This document shows positions 8,496 through 16,064 of a stretch of DNA of 44,253 nt, one piece after another. Position 1 is the first letter of the stretch. Every line of letters begins with the position of its first letter. The notes under the pieces were generated by a model. The model did no database searches, was not told the origin of the DNA, and saw only the letters and a list, made by a program, of their open reading frames with translations. A program made the translations under genes and the position numbers. Source of the stretch: Myxococcales bacterium (GTDB lineage: Bacteria; Myxococcota_A; UBA9160; SMWR01); the NCBI GenBank assembly GCA_022572485.1, contig JACZVU010000003.1, positions 1 to 44,253 on the forward strand. Reading direction: 5' to 3'.

Positions 8496-9488
8496 TCATT
8501 CGAGAATTTCGAGCGTCTCGTTTTCGAGTCGCAATCCAGAAGACAAGATTGTGGAACCCTCTTCGGTGACGAAAAGCGCCTCCACATCGGGAAGGCCTTC
8601 CACGAATGCGACCCCTTCGTCACTTCCCATCACGAAGAGGGCCGTCGCCAACGCATCCGAATCCGCCGCGCGCGTGGAAAACACCGTCACGCTCGTCAAC
8701 CCGCTCACTGGCTTGCCACTTCGCGGGTCGAGAATATAAGAATAGCGGCTGCCGCCGATCGAGATGAACTGCTCGTAATCACCTGAAGTCGCGACGGCTC
8801 GATTCGAAAGGGCTGACACCGCCAACAGGCCCATTCCGCGCGGATCACGCACGCCCACCTGCCACGGCGCACCGCCCCTCGATCCGTGGACGATCAGGTC
8901 TCCACCCGCACCCACGATGAAGTTCTCGACTCCAGCCGCAAGCAATCTTTCCGCGGCGCGATCTGCCGCAAAGCCCTTTCCAATTGCGCCAAATCCGAGA
9001 CGCATGCCGGGTTGAGTGAGAAAGAGCGTTTGGCCCTCTGCGAGAATTTTCTTGAACCCTACCCTCTTAAGCTCGCTCTTTATCTCGGTTTCTGTAGGAA
9101 GAACCCCTTGGGCTCCAGCGCGATTCCAGAGCTCGCGAAGCGGAGCGACCGTCACGTCGAACGCGCCGTCGGTCCGCTCTGCCCAGTACACGGCCCGATC
9201 GACCAATGCCCGGAGATCCCCACCGATAGCAACCGGAGCAGTCCCCGCCGCCCGATTCAGCGCCGAGGTTTCGCTCTCGGGGTCCCAGCTGCTGATCTGT
9301 TTTTCGAGTTCTGCGACCGCCTCGAGCGCCTCGCTCAGCAGGTCTTCGGTAGCGGCTTCGCGGCCGCTCGACGCCCATGCGGCGATTTCGAACAAGGTCC
9401 CCATCAATGAGCGCGAAACGCGCACCACGGAACCCGCGGCCCCATCCCTCTCGATCAAGCGCTCGAGGTGTTTCTGCTGCGAAGCCAC
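8496..9488 (-). CDS. apbE: FAD:protein FMN transferase (ApbE family)
   Basis: ApbE-type proteins move FMN from FAD onto a Thr or Ser of target proteins such as Nqr/Rnf subunits, with Mg2+. The protein (330 residues) shows the family's order of motifs: 'LMGTLFEI' near residue 28, 'GFGAIGKGFAADRA', the nucleotide-binding 'VGAGGDLIVHG', 'ATSGDYEQFI' and 'YILDPRSGKPV', where a Tyr replaces the usual His. There is no clear signal peptide or lipobox, unlike many family members. The start is uncertain: GTG at 9488 has no ribosome site, whereas a CTG start about 40 nt upstream would have GGAGG in front of it, in the same frame. No flavinylation target or Nqr/Rnf gene is in this window. Confidence 0.85.
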   Translation of the reverse strand: MASQQKHLERLIERDGAAGSVVRVSRSLMGTLFEIAAWASSGREAATEDLLSEALEAVAELEKQISSWDPESETSALNRAAGTAPVAIGGDLRALVDRAVYWAERTDGAFDVTVAPLRELWNRAGAQGVLPTETEIKSELKRVGFKKILAEGQTLFLTQPGMRLGFGAIGKGFAADRAAERLLAAGVENFIVGAGGDLIVHGSRGGAPWQVGVRDPRGMGLLAVSALSNRAVATSGDYEQFISIGGSRYSYILDPRSGKPVSGLTSVTVFSTRAADSDALATALFVMGSDEGVAFVEGLPDVEALFVTEEGSTILSSGLRLENETLEILE

Positions 9489-9584
9489 GTAGACGTCGGG
9501 CGTGATTTCATCCAGACGCAGCTGCCTGCCTCCGTGCTTGGCCGATGTAGCCCGTCAGGGGAAGTCGGACCTTCTCGTAGCCTA

Positions 9585-10000
9585 AGTTAAGAGACACTTT
9601 ACGGGATCTGGGATCCCGGGGAGAGCCTCGACATGACAAGGACGAAGAAACAATCGACAGAAGCGGCAGTGCGAGAGATTCGCCGCCGCACCCGCAGGAA
9701 GTTCGCTCCTGAGGAGAAGGTCCGGATCGTCCTCGAAGGGCTGCGCGGTGAGCAGAGCATTTCCGAGCTGTGTCGCCGCGAGGGCATTGCGTCCAACCTC
9801 TACTATCGCTGGAGCAAGGGCTTCCTCGAAGCGGGCAAGAAGCAGCTCGCGGGAGACACCGTTCGCGAAGCCACCAGCGACGAAGTCAAGGAGCTGCGGG
9901 CCGAGAACCGGGAGCTCAAGGAAGTCGTCGCCGAGGTCACGCTCAAAAACCGGGTGCTCAAAAAAAGTCTGATGGGTCATGGCGAGGAGGTCGATACGTT
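9585..10000 (+). mobile_element. Remnant of an IS3-family insertion sequence (limits approximate)
   Basis: Only the left part of an IS3-type element can be recognised: an orfA reading frame from 9633 with its A7G frameshift site (9960-9967), preceded by a 7-bp hairpin (CGGGATC-TGG-GATCCCG, 9602-9618). The -1 frame after the A7G runs into a TGA within about 20 codons, so no orfB follows, and I could not find a matching right end. The element appears truncated near 10000 just before the methyltransferase gene. The left border is a guess from the change in sequence character near 9585. Confidence 0.55.
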
Positions 10001-10121
10001 GATTCGCTCCCTGAGTGAAGCGCCCGGAGCCTCGGCGATTTTTGCCGTACCTTCTTCGGTGAAGCCAGCGGCCAGCCCGAGCTGGAACCCTAGATCGACA
10101 AGCAACCCACACAGGCGCTGA
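9633..10121 (+). pseudogene. IS3-family transposase OrfA, truncated and fused to unrelated sequence
   Basis: Residues 1-115 are a typical IS3-family OrfA: a helix-turn-helix ('FAPEEKVRIVLEGLRGEQSI' and 'LCRREGIASNLYYRWSKGF') and then a leucine-zipper coiled coil ('ELRAENRELKEVVAEV') ending in 'LKKSL' at the A7G slippage site. OrfA normally stops soon after this; here the frame stays open for another 45 or so codons of low-complexity, Ser/Pro-rich residues, which look like read-through into non-IS DNA. Without OrfB the element cannot move by itself. The OrfA part could in principle still bind DNA. Confidence 0.7.
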
Positions 10122-10172
10122 ATGTTGTGGGCTCTCGATTCGCTTGCCTATCCTCCTTCCCGGTACGCCTCG

Positions 10173-11114
10173 ATGGAAACAACCCCAATGATCTCCCAGG
10201 CAGATTGGCTGAAAGATCGTTTGAACGGTCGCGGCGACCCCCTCGTCATCGACGGCGGCATGGGAACCCAACTCGAGAAGGTCGGCGTTGCGATGCACGG
10301 CAAGGTGTGGAGCGGCGAGGCCGTGTTGTCCAACCCCGACGCCGTGCGGCGAGTGCACGAGGACTTCATCCGCGCGGGAGCCGAAGTCATCATCACCAAC
10401 ACGTTTGCGACAGGGCGGCACATGCTCGAGCCCGGCGGCCTCGGCGAGCACGTGGCAAGCATCAACACCCATGCAGTTCGGCTCGCGCAGCAGGCCCGGG
10501 ACAACGTCGCCGAACACCCGGTCGCGATTCTCGGTTCGATCTGCGAATGGGCCTTCATGCAAGAAAGCGAATGGAACACACCGGAAGCCGTTGGCAAGTC
10601 GGTGCGCGAGCAGGCGTGCCTGCTGCACGCAGCCGGTATCGATGCGCTCGCGCTCGAAATGTGCGAGCGGATCGAGTTCTCCGTCGCGGCCATCGAGGCC
10701 GCAATGCAGACGGGGCTGCCCTTATGGATCGGAATATCCGCCCGGCGCCACAAGGGCGCCAACAAAATCACCGCTTTCGACTACGCGGACCGCAGCCTGG
10801 ACGAACTCGTACGCGCGCTCGCCAAATACCCCGCCATCGCGATGAACATCATGCACACACCCATCCCCGACGTAGCAGAAGCACTCGCGGTCATTCGCCA
10901 ACACTGGAATGGCCCGGTGGGCGTCTACCCGGAATCTGGTTTCTTCAGCATGTCCCATTGGCATTTCGTCGATGTCATCGAACCCCAAGCCCTGGCCGAA
11001 GCTGCGCAAGGCTGGGTGCGGGGCGGAGTGCGCATGGTCGGCGGTTGCTGCGGGCTGGGCCCGGAACACATCGCCGCCTTGTGCCACGCTCTCCAGCGCG
11101 GCGGAGCGAGGTGA
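10173..11114 (+). CDS. Homocysteine S-methyltransferase-family protein with one expected zinc ligand missing
   Basis: A 313-residue TIM-barrel protein of the homocysteine S-methyltransferase family (MetH N-domain, MmuM, BHMT). N-terminal 'VIDGGMGTQLE', 'GAEVIITNTF' and the C-terminal 'GGCCGLGPEHI' are all family motifs, and the last gives two of the three zinc-binding cysteines. The third cysteine normally sits in an 'N-C' pair on strand six; here the aligned segment reads 'AIAMNIMHTP', with Ile after the Asn. The methyl donor could be S-methylmethionine or a betaine, but with the altered site the reaction is open. ATG at 10173 is preferred; 10188 is an alternative, and neither has a strong ribosome site. 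The gene faces the MFS transporter gene (123-nt convergent gap, with short GC-rich repeats only). Confidence 0.8.
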   Translation: METTPMISQADWLKDRLNGRGDPLVIDGGMGTQLEKVGVAMHGKVWSGEAVLSNPDAVRRVHEDFIRAGAEVIITNTFATGRHMLEPGGLGEHVASINTHAVRLAQQARDNVAEHPVAILGSICEWAFMQESEWNTPEAVGKSVREQACLLHAAGIDALALEMCERIEFSVAAIEAAMQTGLPLWIGISARRHKGANKITAFDYADRSLDELVRALAKYPAIAMNIMHTPIPDVAEALAVIRQHWNGPVGVYPESGFFSMSHWHFVDVIEPQALAEAAQGWVRGGVRMVGGCCGLGPEHIAALCHALQRGGAR

Positions 11115-11237
11115 TCACGCCCACAGAACGCCAAGGCGCTGATGGCGGCGCCTCGTTGCTGCCGAACACGGCCCCCGGGGCACCTGCTCGCTGCCGCCGA
11201 TTCATCGAAGATCGGCGCCGTGCTGCGACCCGAAGAG

Positions 11238-12413
11238 CTAGCGCCGGCGATTGCGCCAGCGGTTGCGCAACAGGGCCATCACCGGCAGCGGCAAGAAGAT
11301 CACGTACATCAACACAATCGAAAACGGCACGCCGTGCGGGGGAAACGATTCCATCACCACCCCGCCAAGGGGAGGGCCAAGGATGCTGCCCGCTCCAAAC
11401 ATGAAGCCAAATAGAGCGCTGGCGGCAGCGAGATCTGCACCTTTGAACTGCTCTCCGATCATCACCATACCGATCGTGTAGCCACCGGTCGCAGCCGCTC
11501 CAAGAAACACCATGAAGACCAGGTTCCACATCGGCAGCGTGATCACTGCCGGAATCGCGGCCGTAGCGACAGCCACGAGCAGGATGCTAAGGATCATGAG
11601 CAACAGGCGATCCATGTGATCCGCAAGCCAACCCATCGGAAACTGACCGAGCATTCCGCCGATGCCCATGAGCGCGATCAGGTAGAGAGATTGCGCTTCC
11701 GTAAGCCCCTGTTCCATTCCGTAAAGCGGAAGGAAGGGCAGCAGGATGCCTTCCGCAATCGCGTACACCATGCACATCAGCATTGGCACCGGAGCGAGCG
11801 AAAAATAATGCAGCAGACCTCCGGCCTGTTCTCCGTGCAGGCTCGGCGCGATGCGAAGGACCGGTAGAAGCGGCAGTGCAGACAACAGTATGATCGCGCT
11901 GGCGACGAGAAACGGAGCGACGCCGTCACTGCCCGTGACGCTAAGTAGCAGTGGGCCGAGTGAAAAGCCCCCTGCAACCGCCACACCGTAGATGGCGACG
12001 ACCCGCCCGCGGACTCTCTCGGCGGCCACTTCGTTGACCCAGGCATCACCGCAGACCCAGAGCACGCCACCCGCGGCGCCAATCACAAAGCGCAGCACAA
12101 ACCACGACCCGATGCTCGTGAAGATGGGCAGCAGCAAGAAGGCCATCAGCGACACCAGGATCGCGCCGAGCATGAGCACGGCGGGCCCCGATCGGCTCAG
12201 GTAAACAGGCAGAAAGGGGGCTATCAACACGATGCCGATGGACTGAACGGCGGTGCTCAGTCCGATTAGCGTACTGTCGATGCCGCGCGCATCCATCACC
12301 AGCGAGAGCAATGGCAAGGTCAAGCCGTAGATCAGCGCAGTGACCGCCATCGCAGCGCTAACGGCAACCAGGCTCTGACGTCGCTGCAGGGGTGTTAACG
12401 CACCATTCAGCAA
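11238..12413 (-). CDS. Major facilitator superfamily (MFS) transporter
   Basis: About 391 residues with twelve predicted membrane helices in two halves. The loop after helix two is short ('LPVYLSRSGP'), and 'GWLADHMDRLLLM' in the second half is the MFS loop 8-9 signature (G-x-L-A-D). 'AAGGVLWVCGDAWVNEVAAERVRGR' resembles the YcaD/YfkF-type drug and sugar exporters, with its charged R-x-R after helix five. The start is taken as TTG at 12413 with AGGA 8 nt upstream; the upstream extension of the reading frame is Arg/Cys-rich and not membrane-like. The substrate is unknown. Confidence 0.8.
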   Translation of the reverse strand: MLNGALTPLQRRQSLVAVSAAMAVTALIYGLTLPLLSLVMDARGIDSTLIGLSTAVQSIGIVLIAPFLPVYLSRSGPAVLMLGAILVSLMAFLLLPIFTSIGSWFVLRFVIGAAGGVLWVCGDAWVNEVAAERVRGRVVAIYGVAVAGGFSLGPLLLSVTGSDGVAPFLVASAIILLSALPLLPVLRIAPSLHGEQAGGLLHYFSLAPVPMLMCMVYAIAEGILLPFLPLYGMEQGLTEAQSLYLIALMGIGGMLGQFPMGWLADHMDRLLLMILSILLVAVATAAIPAVITLPMWNLVFMVFLGAAATGGYTIGMVMIGEQFKGADLAAASALFGFMFGAGSILGPPLGGVVMESFPPHGVPFSIVLMYVIFLPLPVMALLRNRWRNRRR

Positions 12414-12659
12414 GCCGGGATTCCTCTCGCACGCCGATCCGATGCAGCGGGTACGTCGTCCGGCAGAGTTTGGCGGCTGGATCGCGGAATACAAGGTCTG
12501 ATACGGACCGCTGCATCGCTCAGAGGGCTTCCCACATACCGACAAGGCGAAAAATCGCCAACGCATTCTGGTAACGTTCGCAGCCTAGAGCCGATTCAGC
12601 CGCGGGCGCCAGACGGATGGGGCCACTCCTGCTGCCGGCTACGACACGAGGGTTCCCAT

Positions 12660-13166
12660 ATGAGCCGCATTCGAAGATTGACAGCCGCCATGGCGTGTGC
12701 GGTGCTCGTGAATTGTTCGAGTTCGTTTGAAAACCCCCTGGCCGATGGATTGACCGCAGAGCATGAGGCCCTCCTGATCGAACAATCGATCGACCAGATC
12801 GAGTCTGCCGAGAACTTCACCCCTGACGATTTTGAACAGCTCCAGCGAATACACTTCGAAACCATGACCGACGAGATGCGAGATGCAGCACTGGAAAACC
12901 TGCCAAAACGCTTGGATAAAATCATGATCCTCGAGATGTCCCAGACAGTCGAACTCGATCGCGCGAGTGCTGAAGTGGAGTCGCGCATAATGGGCCCGGA
13001 GAACGCCATGGCGCTCGTCACGGTGAACGGCAGCCGCACCTACCGCACCAACAACGCCTCGAAATCCTCAGAAACCCGCTTCACCCTGCCCTGGGTCATC
13101 ACGGTCGACGGCGGAGAGTTGCTCTTCCGCCATCGGGGCATTCGCATGAGGGATGTCACGAATTGA
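12660..13166 (+). CDS. Small predicted lipoprotein of unknown function
   Basis: A 168-residue protein with an Arg-rich N-terminus, a hydrophobic stretch (8-18) and 'AVLVNCSSS', a possible lipobox with Cys19; Asn at -1 is unusual, so lipid attachment is likely but not certain. The mature part is acidic and helical up to about residue 110 ('EHEALLIEQSIDQIESAENF'), followed by a beta-rich end ('FTLPWVITVDGGELLFRHRG'). I do not recognise the family. The gene stands alone between the divergent MFS gene and the convergent M24 gene, and its stop is immediately followed by a large hairpin. Confidence 0.7.
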   Translation: MSRIRRLTAAMACAVLVNCSSSFENPLADGLTAEHEALLIEQSIDQIESAENFTPDDFEQLQRIHFETMTDEMRDAALENLPKRLDKIMILEMSQTVELDRASAEVESRIMGPENAMALVTVNGSRTYRTNNASKSSETRFTLPWVITVDGGELLFRHRGIRMRDVTN

Positions 13167-13218
13167 CCACGCGGCCATTGCCGAGCGCCCCGGCGCGAAG
13201 TGCCGGTCCACCGCGTGG
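13167..13218. terminator. Hairpin between convergent genes
   Basis: A perfect 8-bp inverted repeat, CCACGCGG (13167-13174) with CCGCGTGG (13211-13218), encloses an inner GC-rich hairpin, GCGCCCCGGCGC (13185-13196). It begins at the first base after the stop codon of the lipoprotein gene and lies 46 nt beyond the stop of the M24 gene, so it could end transcription from both sides. There is no T-run, so an intrinsic terminator is not proven. Confidence 0.4.
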
Positions 13219-13263
13219 CGTAACGCACCTCCAGAAATTCAGGAAGAATGCCTTGACCGGCTG

Positions 13264-14505
13264 CTAGCTCGAAAGCACCTGGAGGCCGCGCGGCATACGC
13301 GAAGCGATCTCCGCGCTGTCGGTCTTGAACAGAAGCGTCTCAATCAGATAGGTGAGCCCGGACATGCGCGGAGCGTAGAAGACGCTCTCGAAGTTGACGG
13401 CCGTACCGGGTTCGAATTGTACGTTCGAATCCTCGTGGCTCATTTCGTAGATGAAATTACCAACCCAGTCCGGTGGAAATCCGATTCCGAGTTCATAGCC
13501 GCCGACCCAGGATGCACTTTCCCAGATCCCCTGGTCTTCGTAGTAGGCCTTGAGGGTTTTTACGAGATCCCCAACCCGCAGATTCGGCCGGATCAACCCT
13601 TCGAGAAGATCCACCGCTCCGGCGGCCTGTTCGTAGAATTCGACCACTTCGCGCGGTGGCTCGCCCACGTAGAACGAACGCGCCGCGTTGCAGTGATAGC
13701 GGTTGTAGACACCGCAGACGTCCACATTCACCTGCTCGCCCAGACCGATCGTGCGGCGGCCGGCCAGCGCGTGCCCACAATTGGCTTTGGGGCCCGACAA
13801 GACCGGAAGGGTGATCGACGGGTTCTCGCCTCCAACCTTCGCCATGCCGCGAATGATTTCTCCATAGACCTCCAGCTCGGTGACTCCGGGCCGAATCGCA
13901 TCGCGCGCCGCGGCAAGCCCAACGTCCGCGATGTAGCCGGCCCGCTCGATGTAGGCCATCTCCTGCGGCGACTTCACCCAACGCAGGTCCCGGAGCACGT
14001 CGCTTCCATCGGCAACCGTGCAACCCGCCGACTCGAATGCACTCCGGAATCTCTGGCTGATCGCCGGATTGGGTCGATAAGAGTGATACTCGAGACCGAC
14101 CGTTCCCCCGAGCCAGCCCGCGGCCTTGAGTTCATCGATGATGAATCCGATTCCATCGCGCCGATTGTCGATCGGAAAGATCCGAATGTCTTCCGCGAGG
14201 GTCACGAATCGCGCCATGACCTGTTCGCTCGGTGTATCAAATAGGATGAAAGTGTCGCGATCCTGGTGTACGGCGATTCCACTCGTCGCTGGCCAAGCCT
14301 TCGGGCTCTGTGCCTGATACCACTCACACGTGTAACCACTCACGTAGAAGAGGCTCTCGGGCGCCGTCAGGTACAGCACATCGATTTCGTCGGCGGCCAT
14401 GCGGGTGCGAATCTTCACAAGTCGATCCCGGTACTCTTCCCGACTGAAGGGTACTTCCAGGGGCGGGTGGCAGTTTTCGAGTACGTTCGTACGGTGGTTG
14501 CGCAT
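13264..14505 (-). CDS. M24 (creatinase / aminopeptidase P / ectoine hydrolase-like) protein
   Basis: A 413-residue two-domain protein: an N-terminal creatinase-N domain (about 15-165, 'YRDRLVKIRTRMAADEIDVL') and a pita-bread M24 domain (about 175-400). In the metal site the first Asp ('VNVDVCGVY') and both Glu ('NFESVFY', 'IETLLF') are present. The second Asp position reads Asn ('CNAARSF'), and the His of the usual GHGIG motif reads Tyr in 'GYELGIGFPPDW'. This 'PPDW' form resembles ectoine hydrolase DoeA and related C-N hydrolases rather than true Xaa-Pro peptidases. It is probably a cytoplasmic hydrolase of a small amide, not a peptidase. Start ATG 14505 has GGAGG 7 nt upstream. No ectoine genes are nearby. 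Confidence 0.8.
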   Translation of the reverse strand: MRNHRTNVLENCHPPLEVPFSREEYRDRLVKIRTRMAADEIDVLYLTAPESLFYVSGYTCEWYQAQSPKAWPATSGIAVHQDRDTFILFDTPSEQVMARFVTLAEDIRIFPIDNRRDGIGFIIDELKAAGWLGGTVGLEYHSYRPNPAISQRFRSAFESAGCTVADGSDVLRDLRWVKSPQEMAYIERAGYIADVGLAAARDAIRPGVTELEVYGEIIRGMAKVGGENPSITLPVLSGPKANCGHALAGRRTIGLGEQVNVDVCGVYNRYHCNAARSFYVGEPPREVVEFYEQAAGAVDLLEGLIRPNLRVGDLVKTLKAYYEDQGIWESASWVGGYELGIGFPPDWVGNFIYEMSHEDSNVQFEPGTAVNFESVFYAPRMSGLTYLIETLLFKTDSAEIASRMPRGLQVLSS

Positions 14506-14647
14506 CGGTGGGCCTCCGAAACGGGTGCGGATCGCTTCCGGACATTCTCTGCGCTGTGGCGGGGTGGCGTCAAGCCACTTTGCACTGCATCGAGGCGCGG
14601 GGTTCCGGCTCTTCAAAATGGAAGGCGGGTGAGTCCGGCCCAGAGTC

Positions 14648-14708
14648 TGGGACCCAGCGGCGGAGGTTGGTCGGTGGGGACTGTCCCCTCCTCCAGCGCC
14701 GGGTCCCA
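14648..14708. repeat. REP-like imperfect palindrome
   Basis: TGGGACCC (14648-14655) pairs with GGGTCCCA (14701-14708). The arms continue with a broken stem, including GGAGG (14662-14666) with CCTCC (14690-14694), and the tip contains GGGGACTGTCCCC (14676-14688), itself palindromic. The whole 61 nt can fold into one long hairpin. It looks like a dispersed REP-type element in the 458-nt gap upstream of the M24 gene; no second copy was seen in this window. Confidence 0.5.
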
Positions 14709-14904
14709 ACCCTACATCCCGGCTCTAGAGGCTCTGCTCCTCACGATCCGGGAAACCCTGGCAGGAATGCGTCGAAAGAGCGGGCTCTCGGTCCGTAGCC
14801 GCTTCTGCGCGGCACCTCTCTTCGACCCGTTCCCGAACAGCACGGAAACACGATTCGAGCCTAGACACGTGCGAGAAAGCTCGCTTGACCGGAAGCTGAT
14901 CATT

Positions 14905-14934
14905 GCCTGATCTTTTGCTGATCGGAGATCAGGC
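14905..14934. terminator. Hairpin downstream of the barrel-protein gene with alternative pairing
   Basis: GCCTGATC (14905-14912) is repeated inverted as GATCAGGC (14927-14934), and a third copy, CTGATC (14918-14923), can pair with the same right arm to give a tighter stem with a 3-nt loop. It lies 30 nt beyond the stop of the minus-strand barrel gene and may be its terminator, but there is no T-run. The remainder of the 14506-14963 gap holds the REP-like palindrome and no supported gene. Confidence 0.3.
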
Positions 14935-14963
14935 TCGGCGAAAGAGAGGCGCGATCGCCGCTC

Positions 14964-15824
14964 TCAGAATCGGTACTGCAACCCCAGGCCAACCGAGATG
15001 TAGTCCAGATTGTCGAGTTTGCCCGTGGGCATCAGGTAGGAAACCTCCACGCTCACCACCACGTTCCTGGTGGCGTAGATATCGAGGCCTCCACCGAAAC
15101 GCATGGCCAGGTTGACGGTTCGTTCGCTCGCCTGCGCCGCCAGGCCCGGGAGGGTACCGCCCGTGGCGTCACGCGCCTTGCTTTCCATCCTCATGAAACC
15201 CACACCTACGAGCACGAAGGGCTGGAAGCGGCCGGTCAGCAGATACCCCTTCACATTGCTGGTCAAGACCAGTGCCTCGAGTTCGAGATCGAAGTCCCGC
15301 GCCGTGTCATTCATCGGCGTTCCATTTTCAGAGATCGTGCCCTCGAAATCGCCCAGCGATTCGAACTGAAATTCGGCCGAGACGTAGGGGTGGCAGCGAT
15401 AGCCACCTCGGCCCGTGAAGCCGAAGACCTCATCGTCGAGATCGCCGAGACTGAACGTATAAGTCCCCGGGTCGTCATCGCTGGGATCCGATGTGCCCAT
15501 ATCATCGGGGGTGCCTCGCAAGAGCCGGAGGTTGTCCTGTAATTCCCCGTCGACGAGGTTGACGGCGGCAGCGTCACTGAAGTTATTTCGCGCGTAGCTA
15601 CCCGATAGAGCGATGTAGAAACCGCGCCGGTCGTAACCTTCTTCATCGTCCTCGTCGTCTTGAGTCTGCAGCGCAATCGCCATGCACCCGATGGACATGA
15701 ATCCCCCACCACCGATCACCGCCAACGCGACCGTAGTCGCGCTTCCGATGGAGTCGGCGGCTGCGGGTGAAACTCCAAGCGCGAACCCCGTAAGTCCAAT
15801 TACTGCTGCCTTCTTCAGCATCAC
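14964..15824 (-). CDS. Outer-membrane beta-barrel protein (OmpA/opacity-like)
   Basis: A 286-residue protein with a signal peptide (about 1-24, cleavage after AAA), then a second hydrophobic, glycine-rich stretch (about 30-52, 'ALAVIGGGGFMSIGCMAIA'), an acidic linker (DDEDDEE) and a barrel-like region of alternating residues that ends in 'LGLQYRF', the aromatic end that BAM recognises. Eight strands seem likely. The extra hydrophobic segment between signal and barrel is unusual; its Cys could be a non-standard lipidation site. Function is unknown; small barrels of this kind often serve in envelope stability or adhesion. The start is one of two adjacent ATGs (15824 or 15821). A shared promoter motif lies 120 nt upstream. 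Confidence 0.75.
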   Translation of the reverse strand: MMLKKAAVIGLTGFALGVSPAAADSIGSATTVALAVIGGGGFMSIGCMAIALQTQDDEDDEEGYDRRGFYIALSGSYARNNFSDAAAVNLVDGELQDNLRLLRGTPDDMGTSDPSDDDPGTYTFSLGDLDDEVFGFTGRGGYRCHPYVSAEFQFESLGDFEGTISENGTPMNDTARDFDLELEALVLTSNVKGYLLTGRFQPFVLVGVGFMRMESKARDATGGTLPGLAAQASERTVNLAMRFGGGLDIYATRNVVVSVEVSYLMPTGKLDNLDYISVGLGLQYRF

Positions 15825-15943
15825 CCCGTCTCCTTCTCCTTATTTCGCGAGCCGACCGGTACTCGACTGGCGATCCTCTCGACCACAGGACCCAAACCGG
15901 CTTCCATCAATCTGCGCTGTACCACGCGCCCGATCACGCGTAG

Positions 15944-15958
15944 CATCCTACATCGAAG
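15944..15958 (-). promoter_or_regulatory. Promoter motif TGTAGGAT upstream of the barrel-protein gene
   Basis: The minus strand reads CTTCGATGTAGGATG. Near-identical 15-mers occur before the CBS gene and before the lipoprotein gene at 23957. TAGGAT resembles a -10 hexamer (TATAAT, 4 of 6) preceded by TG. Start would be near 15938, about 115 nt before the ATG. No convincing -35 was found. Confidence 0.4.
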
Positions 15959-16064
15959 CAACGCCCTGCGCCGCACCGCCAACGGTCGAACGCGAAGGCT
16001 TCCCGAAGGTTTCCCGACGCCATCGTTCCGGCGCGCGTACCCGTCCGCTAGCCTAGTGGCTCCG

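Noticed and set aside
9582..10628. 348-residue open frame on the minus strand across the IS remnant and the methyltransferase gene
   Set aside because: It is antisense to clear coding sequence, has no family features and reflects GC-rich codon bias.
11115..11237. GGCGC/GCGCC repeats between the convergent methyltransferase and MFS genes as a terminator
   Set aside because: Several short GC-rich pairings are possible but none stands out and there is no T-run.
10127..11404. 425-residue plus-strand open frame overlapping the methyltransferase gene
   Set aside because: Arg/Pro-rich translation in a shifted frame of a recognised gene.
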